DNA from: Tetmemena sp. SeJ-2015 | Taxonomy: Eukaryota > Ciliophora > Spirotrichea > Sporadotrichida > Oxytrichidae | Assembly (NCBI GenBank): GCA_027382625.1 | Contig: JAJKFJ010021366.1 | Span: 55,676 to 119,675, forward strand | DNA length: 64,000 nucleotides | Reading direction: 5' to 3' | Shown here: positions 45,301-56,376 of the stretch, piece by piece | Numbering within the stretch: the first letter of the stretch is position 1 | How the letters are laid out: the number at the start of each line of letters is the position of its first letter | Translations under genes and position numbers: made by a program | Notes under the pieces: generated by a model | What the model was told of the DNA's origin: nothing | Databases searched by the model: none | Seen by the model: the letters and a program-made list of their open reading frames with translations, nothing else

Positions 45301-48146
45301 TTGTCAAATTAATCTAATAAATAAAACTAATTTTAATTTTAAAAAAATTGGTTCAATAAATTAGTGAGCATTACGAACTGAGGATATTCATCATAAGATT
45401 TGACTCTCAGTTCTAGGTAACGAGCGCCCAATTAAAGCACCTTGGGGATCGTGTACTACTCACAATAATAAAATAGTTTAAGTTGAGAATAAAGGGAAGC
45501 TTGATAATTATTTTATATTAGAGCAGAGAATACTAATCAAGAAGGAAATTATTATTATTCTTTTCTTCTGATTTAAGACTTATTTTCTATGAACTAATAT
45601 GATGAAATATTATTTCGGAATTCATTATATCATATGCTAGAAAGCTATTATTACTTAAAATTTTTGGGGGAGGGACGGAAGTGTACCTCCCCCTATAAAT
45701 GGCCAAAATCGCCCAACAATCGTTCATTTGGGCCGAAATCGGCCAAAAATGCCAAAAAATTAAGAGTTTTTGGCCTCCAAAATTTCCTTGAGGGTGAAAT
45801 TTTATGATTTCAAAATTTTTTAAAAATTATCTATTTTTTTGTTTTTAAGTCTAATTTTGATGAATACTTTCTTTTTTTTGGGGCCCCATCTCCTTTTAAT
45901 TTAATGAGTCACATTTGAACTCCTAATATTCTTCTTCAAAAAAGTGAGCCCAAGAAAATAAATTTTTAAAAATAGGTGGAAATAGTTTTGCAATTGATTT
46001 CCAAAAAGTTTAAATGCTATTGTCAAAATCGTAAATAAAGTTGCTATCTTTTTTAAAATAGAATTTTTGCGGGACCTTTTTTTTTTTTAAATCAGGAAAA
46101 AAAGCAAAACTGCAAAAAGTTTAAAAATTTTGAAGAACTTAAAAATTGCCCAAAATTCTTCTTAAAATAAAAAAATTTGAGGAAATATTTTTCTATGTTT
46201 TAAAGGACGTCAAAAAAACTTGGGAATATTTTTTTAAAAAACTAGAGCTGATTTAAAATTCTAGCTCTATCTGGGGGCAAATATTTTAATCTTTTGGACT
46301 GATCAAGTTTCTGCCTTTAAAATTTTCCCTATATAAATTAAAAACTATTATTTAAAAGTAAAACTTGCAAATATTTTGAGTGAATTTATGAAAAAATTGA
46401 ATCATGAAATTTGACCTCAAGGAAATTTAAAAGGCCCAAAAAATCTTAATTTTTTTGGGAAATTTTGGGGCCATTTCGGCCCAAAAAAAATTTCAATTTT
46501 TGGCAAATTTTACCATAAAAAAGGGGGGGGTGCACTTCCGCCCCCCCCCCCCCCCAAAATTTTTTAAAATTTTAATTAAAGCAGGGCCCTTCAAAACCCG
46601 CCTGGGACCCATCTATCCAAAAGCAGATGCTCATAGAAGGGGCAATCTTGATAACTTAAAGTTTACTCTCGTGCTAGCACTAAATGCATCGTGAGGCAAC
46701 TAGGAATATCTGTTAATATAATTCTATCTGACTGAGGCATAAGTTTTTCGCCATTAAAAAGCCCTGTGTGTCATGGTATGTGACATAGCTGGTTTGAGAG
46801 GTCTCCCTCTCTCCTTTTTGTGTCAAAATATAAAGTTTGGCTTACCCATTATTGTCCAGCTTTATATTTACTTCATCAAAAAATATTACTTTTAAAAAAA
46901 CTTCATATCATTTGAAAAAATGAGACTTTCATTAATTAGCCACACCAATATTAAATATCAAAATAAGTAATTAAAATTAAAAAATAAAATACGAAAATTT
47001 TGACTGAGTGCAGAAGGTAGCCTCAAGTATTTTCTTGAGCTTGCGTGAATTAGTCTTAAGGCTGTCGAAGCCTGTGTAAGAAAGAGTGGACTTTAGATTA
47101 TTTAAATAATGGGGGATAAATTTTAAACCTTTTATTTTTAAAGAGATGAGTGAGTGCCTCTTAGTTTTGGGGGTACTTCAAGTTGAATGATCTGAAGCCA
47201 GCATTGTTGACTCCGGGAATGGTAATATTTCTGATTGTGAAGTAAGCGTATTCAGGCAATGTGTCTTGGTTTTCTTTTAAGTAAGACATCCATCGTCTTG
47301 TGATAGCCTTATCAAATTAAGGAGCCTACATGTTTCTAAGCTTATCTTATCGCTTAATTAAATATAAATTTATCCTAAATATCAATTAGAATAAATATAA
47401 TTACAGTATTAAAAATAAATATTTATAAACCATCGAGGAGGTGCCTTTCCCAAGATAGTAAACCCCAAATAGGAGTCAAAGGTACATACAAATTATATCC
47501 TTAAGAGTCTCTTCTAAAATTTAAAATAAAAATACTTATAATAGTGGAAAATGTAGGTTATTATATAGTTCAAAATATTCCGAAGAAGTTTATCAAATAA
47601 ACTACATCATATATGCCGACATGATGGATTATTTTTTATGCTAGATTAGACTGCTAAAAGATTTCCTTGTGATTAGAAATTGAAGTTAGAAGTGAATAGG
47701 AAGAATTAGAATAAGGAGCTAAAATTTAGCTCAAGGAGATGGATTTCTTTTTCTAGAAATAATTTTTTTATAGCTAATGAAAGATCCCCAAGACTCAGCC
47801 CTTCTTTTGCTATTATTTTAAATCAATTTAATTGTATCTAATTTATAGTTGATTGAAGAAAGCATCTCAATATTTTCAAAGCGCTCCTCTGAGGAAGTTT
47901 CAACTTAAAGTGTCCTTTTCTCATCATTTTCTTCAAACTCAGTTGCTAAATTTAAAACGGTCACTTGAGCTGATGGAATTAAAAATTTAAGCTTCAATTA
48001 TTCCAATTATTTCAAAAAGGCTTAAGGAATGATAGTTAGACTTCTTTGGGTGCTGGAGGTAATTACTTACGATATATTTGAGCGAGCACATGGCTCACAA
48101 GACCCAAGGTGGCAAGGGCCAACAGACAAGTTTTATGTCCTAACAT
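42313..48146 (-). CDS. P5: secreted PI-PLC X-like protein, IES-interrupted germline gene (subfamily 1), both catalytic His lost
   Basis: Segments in gene order: exon 48071-48146, intron, 47945 to about 47830, about 47144-47345, 47003-47098, 45360-45456, 44611-44712, a smeared segment near 44505-44535, a smeared segment near 44275-44305, 43945-44127 (with a possible 13-nt IES inside), 43866-43902, 42912-43153, and 42313 to about 42408 with TGA at 42313-42315. Pointers: ATCT, AGT, AAT, AGCAA, ATCC, TACTT. Landmarks: signal peptide, RRWMSYLKENQ, IPGVNNAGF (His replaced by Asn), GARYLELRV, DEIVILDIKQF, YFDTGSYPISDADF, and a C-terminus ending LATGASFG. TAA replaces CAA in VLQLGAR. Loss of both catalytic His residues suggests a non-enzymatic lipid- or glycan-binding role, if the gene is functional. 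Confidence 0.7.
42912..43153 (-). CDS. P5 segment YFDTGSYPIS to NANI
   Basis: After the TACTT pointer (43149-43153) it encodes FDTGSYPISDADFLRSDLYV, TPVDTGFTDTWDYM and YLIGAGQAITYFND, with TAA as Gln in GAGQ. It ends at DNANI, where subfamily 2 has DNLNI and also has an IES. Confidence 0.75.
44160..44520. other. Smeared tract covering two P5 segments
   Basis: It is homopolymer-rich. A remnant CCAGAGGTGCTAACT (about 44283-44297) matches the edge of the P6 segment 55539-55590, so a real coding segment has been corrupted here, most likely by consensus error. Confidence 0.5.
44611..44712 (-). CDS. P5 segment EIVILDIKQ
   Basis: It encodes VFMSEYLLSDALKEVQAF, MDRNPDEIVILDIKQ. Pointers are AAT on the right and AGCAA on the left. 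It is nearly identical to 59220-59321 (P6) and to its mirror 62191-62292. Confidence 0.8.
45457..47002. other. P5 IES 3/4, 1.55 kb
   Basis: The same IES is about 55 bp in P3 (28567-28621) and P4 (39166-39224). P5 carries a G-capped element of about 890 bp (45666-46555) plus unknown sequence (46560-46980). Confidence 0.65.
45666..46555. mobile_element. G-capped element, family III copy 2
   Basis: It begins GGGGGAGGGACGGAAGTGTA and ends with the inverted GTGCACTTCCGCCCCC. Internal inverted TTTGGGCCGAAATCGGCC against GGGGCCATTTCGGCCC is visible. Homopolymers at the right end are inflated, which explains the length above 810 bp. The open frame at 46455-46694 crosses its edge and is not supported. 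Confidence 0.65.
47144..47345 (-). CDS. P5 segment with PGVN in place of PGVH
   Basis: It encodes NMQAP, TRRWMSYLKENQDTLP, FTIRNITIPGVNNAGF and KYPQNQEALTHL. CAC (His) of P3 and P4 is AAC (Asn) here, a substitution and not an indel. TAA and TAG occur in frame at Gln positions. Confidence 0.75.
47946..48070 (-). other. Spliceosomal intron in P5 (125 nt)
   Basis: It has GTAAGT...ATTTAG ends, homologous to the P3 and P4 introns. Splicing gives AQIYPTEFEEN. Confidence 0.7.
48071..48146 (-). CDS. P5 signal-peptide exon
   Basis: It begins MLGHKTCLLALATLGLVSH and ends VLAQIY, with GTAAGT following. Confidence 0.8.
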
Positions 48147-50327
48147 TATAATATATTATTATAAAACACCTAACTAAAGATTTTAAATTAAAATAAATGA
48201 AAATTTTTATAAGTGCTTTAATTTGCAAGTTAAAATTTAGAGTAAATATTTGCACAAAACAATCTGTTTTGAACCAGGCACTGATGCTTTTTAATAATTT
48301 ATTTTAGTGAATAAAAATTATTCAAATGTGTAAAATATGGTAAATATCTGTAAAAATATTTAGTTTTTTAATTAAGGGGGTAAAATAGAAGAAGGAATCC
48401 TGAGGAGGAGAAATCAGAGCCTCCTGTTATTTGTTATTACCATATCTTACTGAGATAGAATTTTAGACTTCTTTATCTCTTGAATTTATTCTTTAGGCCT
48501 AGATTGTTTTTCTCCTACAGCTAATTTCTCTACATCTAGTTCTAAATTCAACATTTTTGAAGATATTTATCAAAAAATAGAAATGTGGGTAAAGATAATT
48601 GAGTCATATACTTTTTCCTCTCCCATATCAAGTGAAGTGTAAGTAAAAATATATTGATGGGATGTATTTGAAATGCGTCCTTAGATGGCCAAAAATATTT
48701 GTTATAAATGAGTACTAATATTGACTTAATTTGGAACTCTTAATTTCCGCTATAAATTCTTAAATTCTAAAGACGTTTCTCACTCAAATTTTAAAGAGAG
48801 GAGACTATTACAAAATAATTTTTATACTACTACAAAATTCTGATTATCTCAAGCAAATTCAGAATGACTAGTTTTAATAAGGAGACTATCTTTTTCTCAA
48901 ACTTCATTTTCAAACTTTTGAACAATAAACCAAGTCTTTCTCAATAATTTACGCATCATTTGGTTTTGGAATTCCGTCATAAAGTACTTGTGTCTTGTAA
49001 GTTACAAAGTGCTTTAAAATAACTCTCACGAATTCTTTTTATTGATTATTTCCAAAAATTACATTTTTATCAAAACTCACTTAGGAAATAAATCCATCTG
49101 CTTTACAAAAGTTATTAAAAAAATTATAAGTCTTTCATTTATAATGCAGTTTATTTTAAAGTAAGAGTGACTTAAACAATTCGCGAACATAAAATTAAAG
49201 AGATGAATTTTAAATAGGAAAACAAAGTTAGTTAAAGTTTATATAAAGGACTATGATTGAAAATATATCATTTAAAATTGTGTGAGAATTGGCAAATAGT
49301 TTAGCAATCATTATTTAATTAGATCATTTTAATAGTTTGTGAAAAAAGTTTTAAAAGTAATCCCTTTAAATAAATAAATTACAACTTTCAGATGTGATTC
49401 CTCATTAATTTATGAATTACGATTAAGACTTACAATGTTAATATTTAAATTAATTAAAAATGAAAACAGGTAAAACCGAGTTTATCTCATAATCAGTTTA
49501 AAATTAAGAATAAACCCCTTGCTGATAATGACTTTAAATTTATTTCTATTTTTCATCTAAAAGTAAGCATAAATTATCTCGAGATAAGTCGAATTTTGAG
49601 TTTATTTAAAATTTAATTTTGATGATGAAAAAGACTTGTATAAAGATACAGTTATTGATCAGAAAGATAGACTTTTTAAATTGCAAATTATGTCAATAAT
49701 AAGGAACTTAAATGCCTTTTTTCATCACATTGAAGTGAAAACAATTTATTTTCTAATTAATAAGTTTTAATGATAAACTTAATGCTATTTTTTAAATACG
49801 TGTTTATAATTTTATATTATATATAAAAATTTAAGTGATAAATTAAATAATATTAATATTTAATATTAAATGAAGTTTCCAATAAATAACTTATTTTCTT
49901 TAGTAAAATATTTTTCAATATTTTTTTATTTAATTCAATTAATTTATTAAGTATCTTAAAATATTTAAAAGAACCTCTCTTTTATTTCATTTAATAATTA
50001 AATTAAATTAAATTAAAATTTTAACTTGGAAGATTTATGTGTTTAAAACATAATTATTTTTTTAATACATTGACTACTCAAAATTGAGAAAAAAAAAAAA
50101 GCGAGAAAGCTTTTGTACTCAAAGTCAAAATATAATGAATAAAATAATTATAATTTAATTCGAGAAAAATTTCATATTTTTAGAAAAGAAAGAATTTTAT
50201 CATAAATAAAATTAATTTTAATAATGAAAAACTGTCAAGTTTATCACAGCATTCAAATCGATTAATTTATTATAAGATAGACAAACTAGATTTTAAAATA
50301 CTATATAAAGTACATATTAATATTATA
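48147..50327. other. AT-rich spacer upstream of P5
   Basis: No gene, RNA or element ends were recognised over about 2.2 kb. It would be the 5' flank of P5 and the 3' flank of the hairpin at 50328. Confidence 0.4.
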
Positions 50328-51199
50328 AATTTACTAGGAAAAACATAATTCTAAGGGGAGCATCTATCTTTAGCCATCCTACGTTCATTAGCATGGATGC
50401 GTTGAAAGAAAGTAAGAGGTCCAATACATCATTATCACTACAGAAACAATAAGCAAATGCGTTCTCACATCTCACGCTGAGTAATGCTGAATTGCATCTA
50501 GAGCGCGCATCGAAACTTCAACTGCGATAGAGAGTCAAGTGCTAGCAAGCATATACTCTCTTGATTTACTGTGTATTTACTCTATGTCACTCAACTTATC
50601 GTCTATACACTCTAATAGAAATGATGATTATATACTTGAAATGATAAGTTATGAGAGTGCAAATGCATTTTCCACTTGAAAGCGTAACTTACTTGAGTGA
50701 TCTCTCAATGTGCGATATGTGCGTCGTGAAACGCTCTCTCGAATGATACTACTTGCTGCAACAAGTGCTTAAGTAGTATCATTCGAGAGAGCGTTTCACG
50801 ACGCACATATCGCACATTGAACGCACTCAATTAAGTTACGCTATCAAGTGGAAAATGCATTTGCACTCTTCATTACTTATCATATCAAGTATATAATCAT
50901 CATTTCTACTTAGAGTGTATAGAGATAAGTGAGTGACATAGAGTAAATACACAGTATATAAAGAGTATATGCTTGCTAGCACTTGACTCTCTATCGCAGT
51001 TGAAGTTTCGATGCGCGCTCTAGATGCAATTCAGCATTACTCAGCGTGAGATGTGAGAACGCATTTGCTTATTGTTTCTGTAGTGATAATGATGTATTGG
51101 ACCTCTTACTTTCTTTCAACGCATCCATGCTAATGAACGTAGGATGGCTAAAGATAGATGCTCCCCTTAGAATTATGTTTTTCCTAGTAAATTTATAAT
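50328..51199. repeat. Near-perfect 872-bp palindrome
   Basis: Arms of about 425 bp meet at about 50765 with almost no loop. The arms share AAGGGGAGCATCTATCTTTA, GCATGGATGCGTTGAAAG, CTAGAGCGCGCATCGAAAC and CGCACATATCGCACATTG with few differences. It has higher GC than the flanks and no coding frame. Confidence 0.85.
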
Positions 51200-51599
51200 A
51201 TTAATATGTTCTTTAATATTTTAGAATAATGAATGCAACTTGGTGCGAAAGAATCTCTCTTGCAATATATATAAAATAAATCAATAGATCAACACTATCA
51301 AGCATCTAAGATAGACATTAAGTGCTTGTGTTTTATTAATAATCCTTAATCTGCAATATAAAAACTTACTGGACAGGATAACTTGAAAAAAGCAAGATAA
51401 ATAAAGGATTTGCTGGGAAGTATCTGATTGAGTCAATAGGACTGGCCAAATTAACTATATTTAGTCATTTTACGTACAATATAATAGCGATTCACTCTTT
51501 TTCCTACTCTAATTCTCGCTTAGTTCTATAGAGATTATGGTGTAAAATAAAAATAATTATTCCACAATAATCAAGTTTTTATATTTAGAGATGTCCAGC

Positions 51600-52015
51600 T
51601 AAATTATTATAGCTGAGAATGTAATAAAAAAGAGAATTAAATCAGATATTAAATTAAAATGGATTAAATCAGTAACAGTTGAATTGTCTCATATTAAATA
51701 ATTATTAGACCATTCGATTCAGCATGAAATTCTAAGAACTTTTTATCCTTGCAACTTTTGTGTGGGAGTACTCAGTCTAGAGTTATAAGCGACACAAGTT
51801 CAGATGAAAAAAATGAAGATAATGAAGATGAAGAATGCGCGATTTATATCTCTTGATTGAGAGGTGCTGAGGAGATGATTAAAGAAGAAACTCATATTAA
51901 TTATTTATTCTCTATTGAACAATCTGCAGATCAGGAAGTGAATCTGTGATTTCAACTGACACGAAGTTGCAACTCTCCATTTATTATTTTAATCAATCAC
52001 CGATTTTAATCTAAT
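51600..52015 (-). repeat. Dispersed repeat V, minus-strand copy
   Basis: It carries ACACGAAGTTGCAACTCTCC at the right end and CTTGCAACTTTTGTGTGGGA inside. It is about 415 bp and non-coding; the closest relative is 32375-32660. Confidence 0.6.
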
Positions 52016-52233
52016 TTATTATTTATGCTTTTTAAATAATTTTGCTATTTATAATGTGAAAAATCTTTTCATTTAATTTTCTTTTTTTTAAATTAAAATT
52101 AAAATTTTAAATGAAATATTCTTACAATCAGAGGCATTGCGAACAAATTATTTATGTTTGGTTTGTATGATAAGATGTAATTAAAACTATTTTATAGCAA
52201 GATTCTCAAACTTAAACAGTATTTTAAATTTAG

Positions 52234-55200
52234 TCAGCTTGCAGCGAAACCAGACGCCATCGCGATAATGCCATAGACTATTTAGAATGCAACATAAGCT
52301 TGCAAACCATCAAAGGTGACAATCAATATATCTTTTTATAAAATTAAATAAGCAGTATTTATGCTTATTTGTATTAAAGAGATATAATTCAATTAAAAAA
52401 AATAGTTATATTAAACGAAGTATTAAGAGTCAAATATAAAAATATAAAATTTTAGTTTAAATTTAATTTTTTTAATTTTAATCTAGTTAATTTTGAAAAC
52501 TAACATAAAAAATGATTTTGCTGTTGAGATAACGTTACATTTTTTAAGAGTCATAAATATTTTCCATTTGTTGAATTAAAAACATTAATATACAACAAAA
52601 TAAAAATTAATAAGATAATAAACATGCTATTTCTATTTTAAAATGCCTTCTTTTTCTGCTTTTTTATAGAATAAGAAATGATTTTCAAAAAATGGAATAA
52701 AAGATAATTCGTTTGAGATCGCAACAAACCGCCGCCTGCTTTTATAGTGTGAGGTATAAATGATTAGGTTTTAAAGTTAAAGTCCTGAGCATCTTATCAA
52801 TGATGAGATTGAAGAGAGATGTCTAGATTAATTAAATTGACTCCTCTCCATCTTTCATTGGTAAGAAATCACAGGGCAGCCATGTCTCATATAAACACAT
52901 TAGCCATTTGCTTTTTCATTCTTACATTTGCCGTCACATTTACTACCAACAGGATGAGTCGTTAGTCTGTGTCTGCATTAGTTTCAAAGCACAGGAGTCT
53001 CCCAATGTCCAGACAGGAGGTACTCACAGGATGGTCTGAACCCTGGTGGTGACATCTCTCTACAGCATCCTCATAATCACAACAGTTTACTCACCTTTCT
53101 CACTTCCAATCCTTGATACTTTCACATTCAGATCACTGACACTCTTCACAGTAGACAATGGCTCGCAGACCATCCTGTGAGTACCTCCTGTCTGGACATT
53201 GGGAGACTCCTGTGCTTTGAAACTAATGCAGACACAGACTAACGACTCATCATGTTGGTAGTAAATGTGACGGCAAATGTAAGAATGAAAAAGCAAATGG
53301 CTAATGTGTTTATATGAGACATGGCTGCCCTGTGATTTCTTACAAATGAAAGATGGAGAGGAGTCAATTTAATTAATCTAGACATCTCTCTTCAATCTCA
53401 TCATTGATAAGATGCTCAGGATTTTAAATTTAAAACCTAATCATTTATCCCTCACACTATAAAAGCAGGCGGCGGTTTGTTGCGATCCCAAACGAATTAT
53501 CTTTTATTCCATTTTTTGAAAATCATTTCTAATTCTCTAATAAATTATTTTTCTTTTTTATGAGATAATTTTTCAAAAAGAAAATTGATTATAATATATT
53601 AGCAATTTGATTTAATTTTAAATTATCTTTAATAGAAATCTAAAAATTGTAATGAATGTTGGTTTTTTAAAATAGTGGAGTGGAAGGTTAGTAATAGAAG
53701 CTGAAATACATAATATCTAATTGACCCGCTCCAATGAGGTAGGCTGGAGTATCGCTGATGCTGTAATACCCAAAATCTGAAACACCAGATAGCATGTAGT
53801 CCCAAGTATCTGTATAGCCAGTGTCAACTGGAGTCACATACAAATCGGCGCTCAGGAAATCTGTATCTGAGATAGGAAAGCTTCCTGTATCGAAGTATAA
53901 TAATTTATTAATATAGCAACTTAAATGTAAAAAAGAAATTAAAACATTAAGAAAACAATTCTGATATATACTATAAATGTTTAAACAAATAATTTTGACT
54001 TTGTTTTAATTCTTATACACAAATGCATATCAATATAGCTGGAAATTCAATAAAAAGTATAATTAAATATCTTAATGTGATGTCAGTTAAATGTGATTTA
54101 TGGGTTTGAAAAAGTTAATATTTTAATATCTTGTAAAATTAAAAAGTGAAAAAGAAAAAATATAAAACTATAATTGATATCCCCTTTGAATCAACATTTT
54201 ACTAGTTTATGGAATATAAACTGCTAAAAATTAGGAAGGATTTCACTTTCCTGATAAATGCATAGTTTAATGACAATAAGTGAGGTATAAATAGAAGATT
54301 TATTTGATAAAAGAGTAGAGGAGAAATCGGAGTTTAATTTAAAGAAACGAATTCAGTAGTATTATTTATAATAATCCCTGTTTAATTTTTGTATTTTCTA
54401 TTATTATAATTGGGATATGATTGAGTGCAGATTTAAACTCTCAGGCTATTATTAAATTAGAAAGTTAAAATTCAGGACGCACACGACCGGCACTAGGCAC
54501 CGGTCGCCCTTTCCCTGAAGGCTTTCTGGTTTGGTAATCCGTTGGCTGGTGGGTGAGTGCTTAAAAGAGGCAAGGGATAATGGCAGCCGAAGCCCTGGGG
54601 AAGGTGGTTGAGCTGCTCACTGGAGAGATAATCAAAGGTGAGTGGTTCTTACTCACCCTCCTAATTCTGTTAGGCGTGGAGGGATGTGATCTCTGGGCAA
54701 ACACTTAGTCATGCAGCTGGACAGCGAAGCCAGACGCTACGGAGCAGCGACTTGCTCTCGGACCGAAGCTACCGAATTTTTTTCTCCTTTTAGGTTTTTT
54801 TGGATGGTCTGCAGAAGCCGGGGGCTTCTGCTCAGAGTGTGAGGTGGCGGGGTGCCACGATGTTTTAATGATCCCTATTCGGCTGGTAGGTTTGTGTGCG
54901 TCAGATAAGTGCGTCACAGCAGTATCATTGACGTCACGGCCTATCTTATTTATGATGGTGGCCCTTAATTCCCTTAATTATTATTTCTATTATGAACTCT
55001 CAGGCTTCAAGTAATATTTTTGACAATGTTTACTGAATTCTTTAAAAGAAAAATATTGAAAAAGCATAGTAGTATTCCTCCTCCTCTATTTGAGCGTAAT
55101 TATTCTTTCTGTTTTAATTAATTGCGATTTGCAAATATCATAATAATCCTGCTTATAAATAAGTAGTTGTAAAGAGCTATTAAGATATCTGCGGGATTTA

Positions 55201-56160
55201 TGAATTTAAATGAATGCAAATTAGAAATTTCTTAATAAAAAGATCGTAAGTGAAAATTGTATCTTCGGTTCTCGTGATAGTTACAGTAGGGAACGCGTCT
55301 CTTGATGAGAAGCCTGTGATGAAGATTAAATAAAGTTTATATTGATTCCTCCATAGGTTGAAATTGGTTGAGAAACGTAACTTTAACTTCTGATCATATT
55401 CAAATCCAGATTTTCAAGCACCAATACAATTTATTTAAAATTTAATTAAAAAAATAAATTTATTCATGTAGAGTTTAGAAGTACATTTTTAAAATTAACT
55501 ATTTTATTAAATAAAAAATAAGATTAATTTTTAAATGAAAGCACGAGTTGAGTAAGAACTCTGTCAGTTACCACACCAGAGGTGCTAACTTAATTTATTT
55601 TTAAATCTAACTCTATAATTATTCTAACAATAAAGAGTAGGGTCAAAAGTGAATAAATTGTAGAAGAGGGAAATTCCACTTATTGGTTAAAGGCTCGGGG
55701 CAAGTAGAGTTGTAAAACTAAACTGAAAAGAACCAACAGAATTATTTAAATAAATTTGATTACGAATTTTGCTTAATTTTCAGTAGTTCATTGTTTAGTT
55801 CATTAGTACATATAATGCGTACTTTTATATTACGCTTTGATTGTGCTGACGCACAAGTTTACCACTCAACTCATTAGAAAAAGTGAAATGTGAGTATCTC
55901 TGCCACTAAATAAATAAATCCACAGTGGAATAGGGTTTAGGGGGGTTAGTGAATATTTAATCAAGTATATAGAGATTCTATTAATTTCAGTATTGTGTGC
56001 ACTCTACTCATATTCTCTTAATCTATGTAGCTTTCTCATTTTTGCCATTTTCTCTGGCTAAAGTGGATGATCTTAATGAGCTTGCTCTAAATAACATTGC
56101 TAAGTCAATTTATTTCAACGGGAACTACTGCAAAAATATCCTTTCATCTTTAATCATGTG

Positions 56161-56205
<45 letters not shown>

Positions 56206-56216
56206 TAATAATAATA

Positions 56217-56285
<69 letters not shown>

Positions 56286-56323
56286 TAATAATAATAATAA
56301 TTAATAATAATAATAAAATAATA

Positions 56324-56376
<53 letters not shown>

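Noticed and set aside
45420..45456. TAG in GAGTAGTACACG as evidence for UAG = Gln
   Set aside because: This TAG overlaps the AGT pointer and part of it lies in the IES, so it is not used as evidence; other TAA/TAG codons inside segments are.
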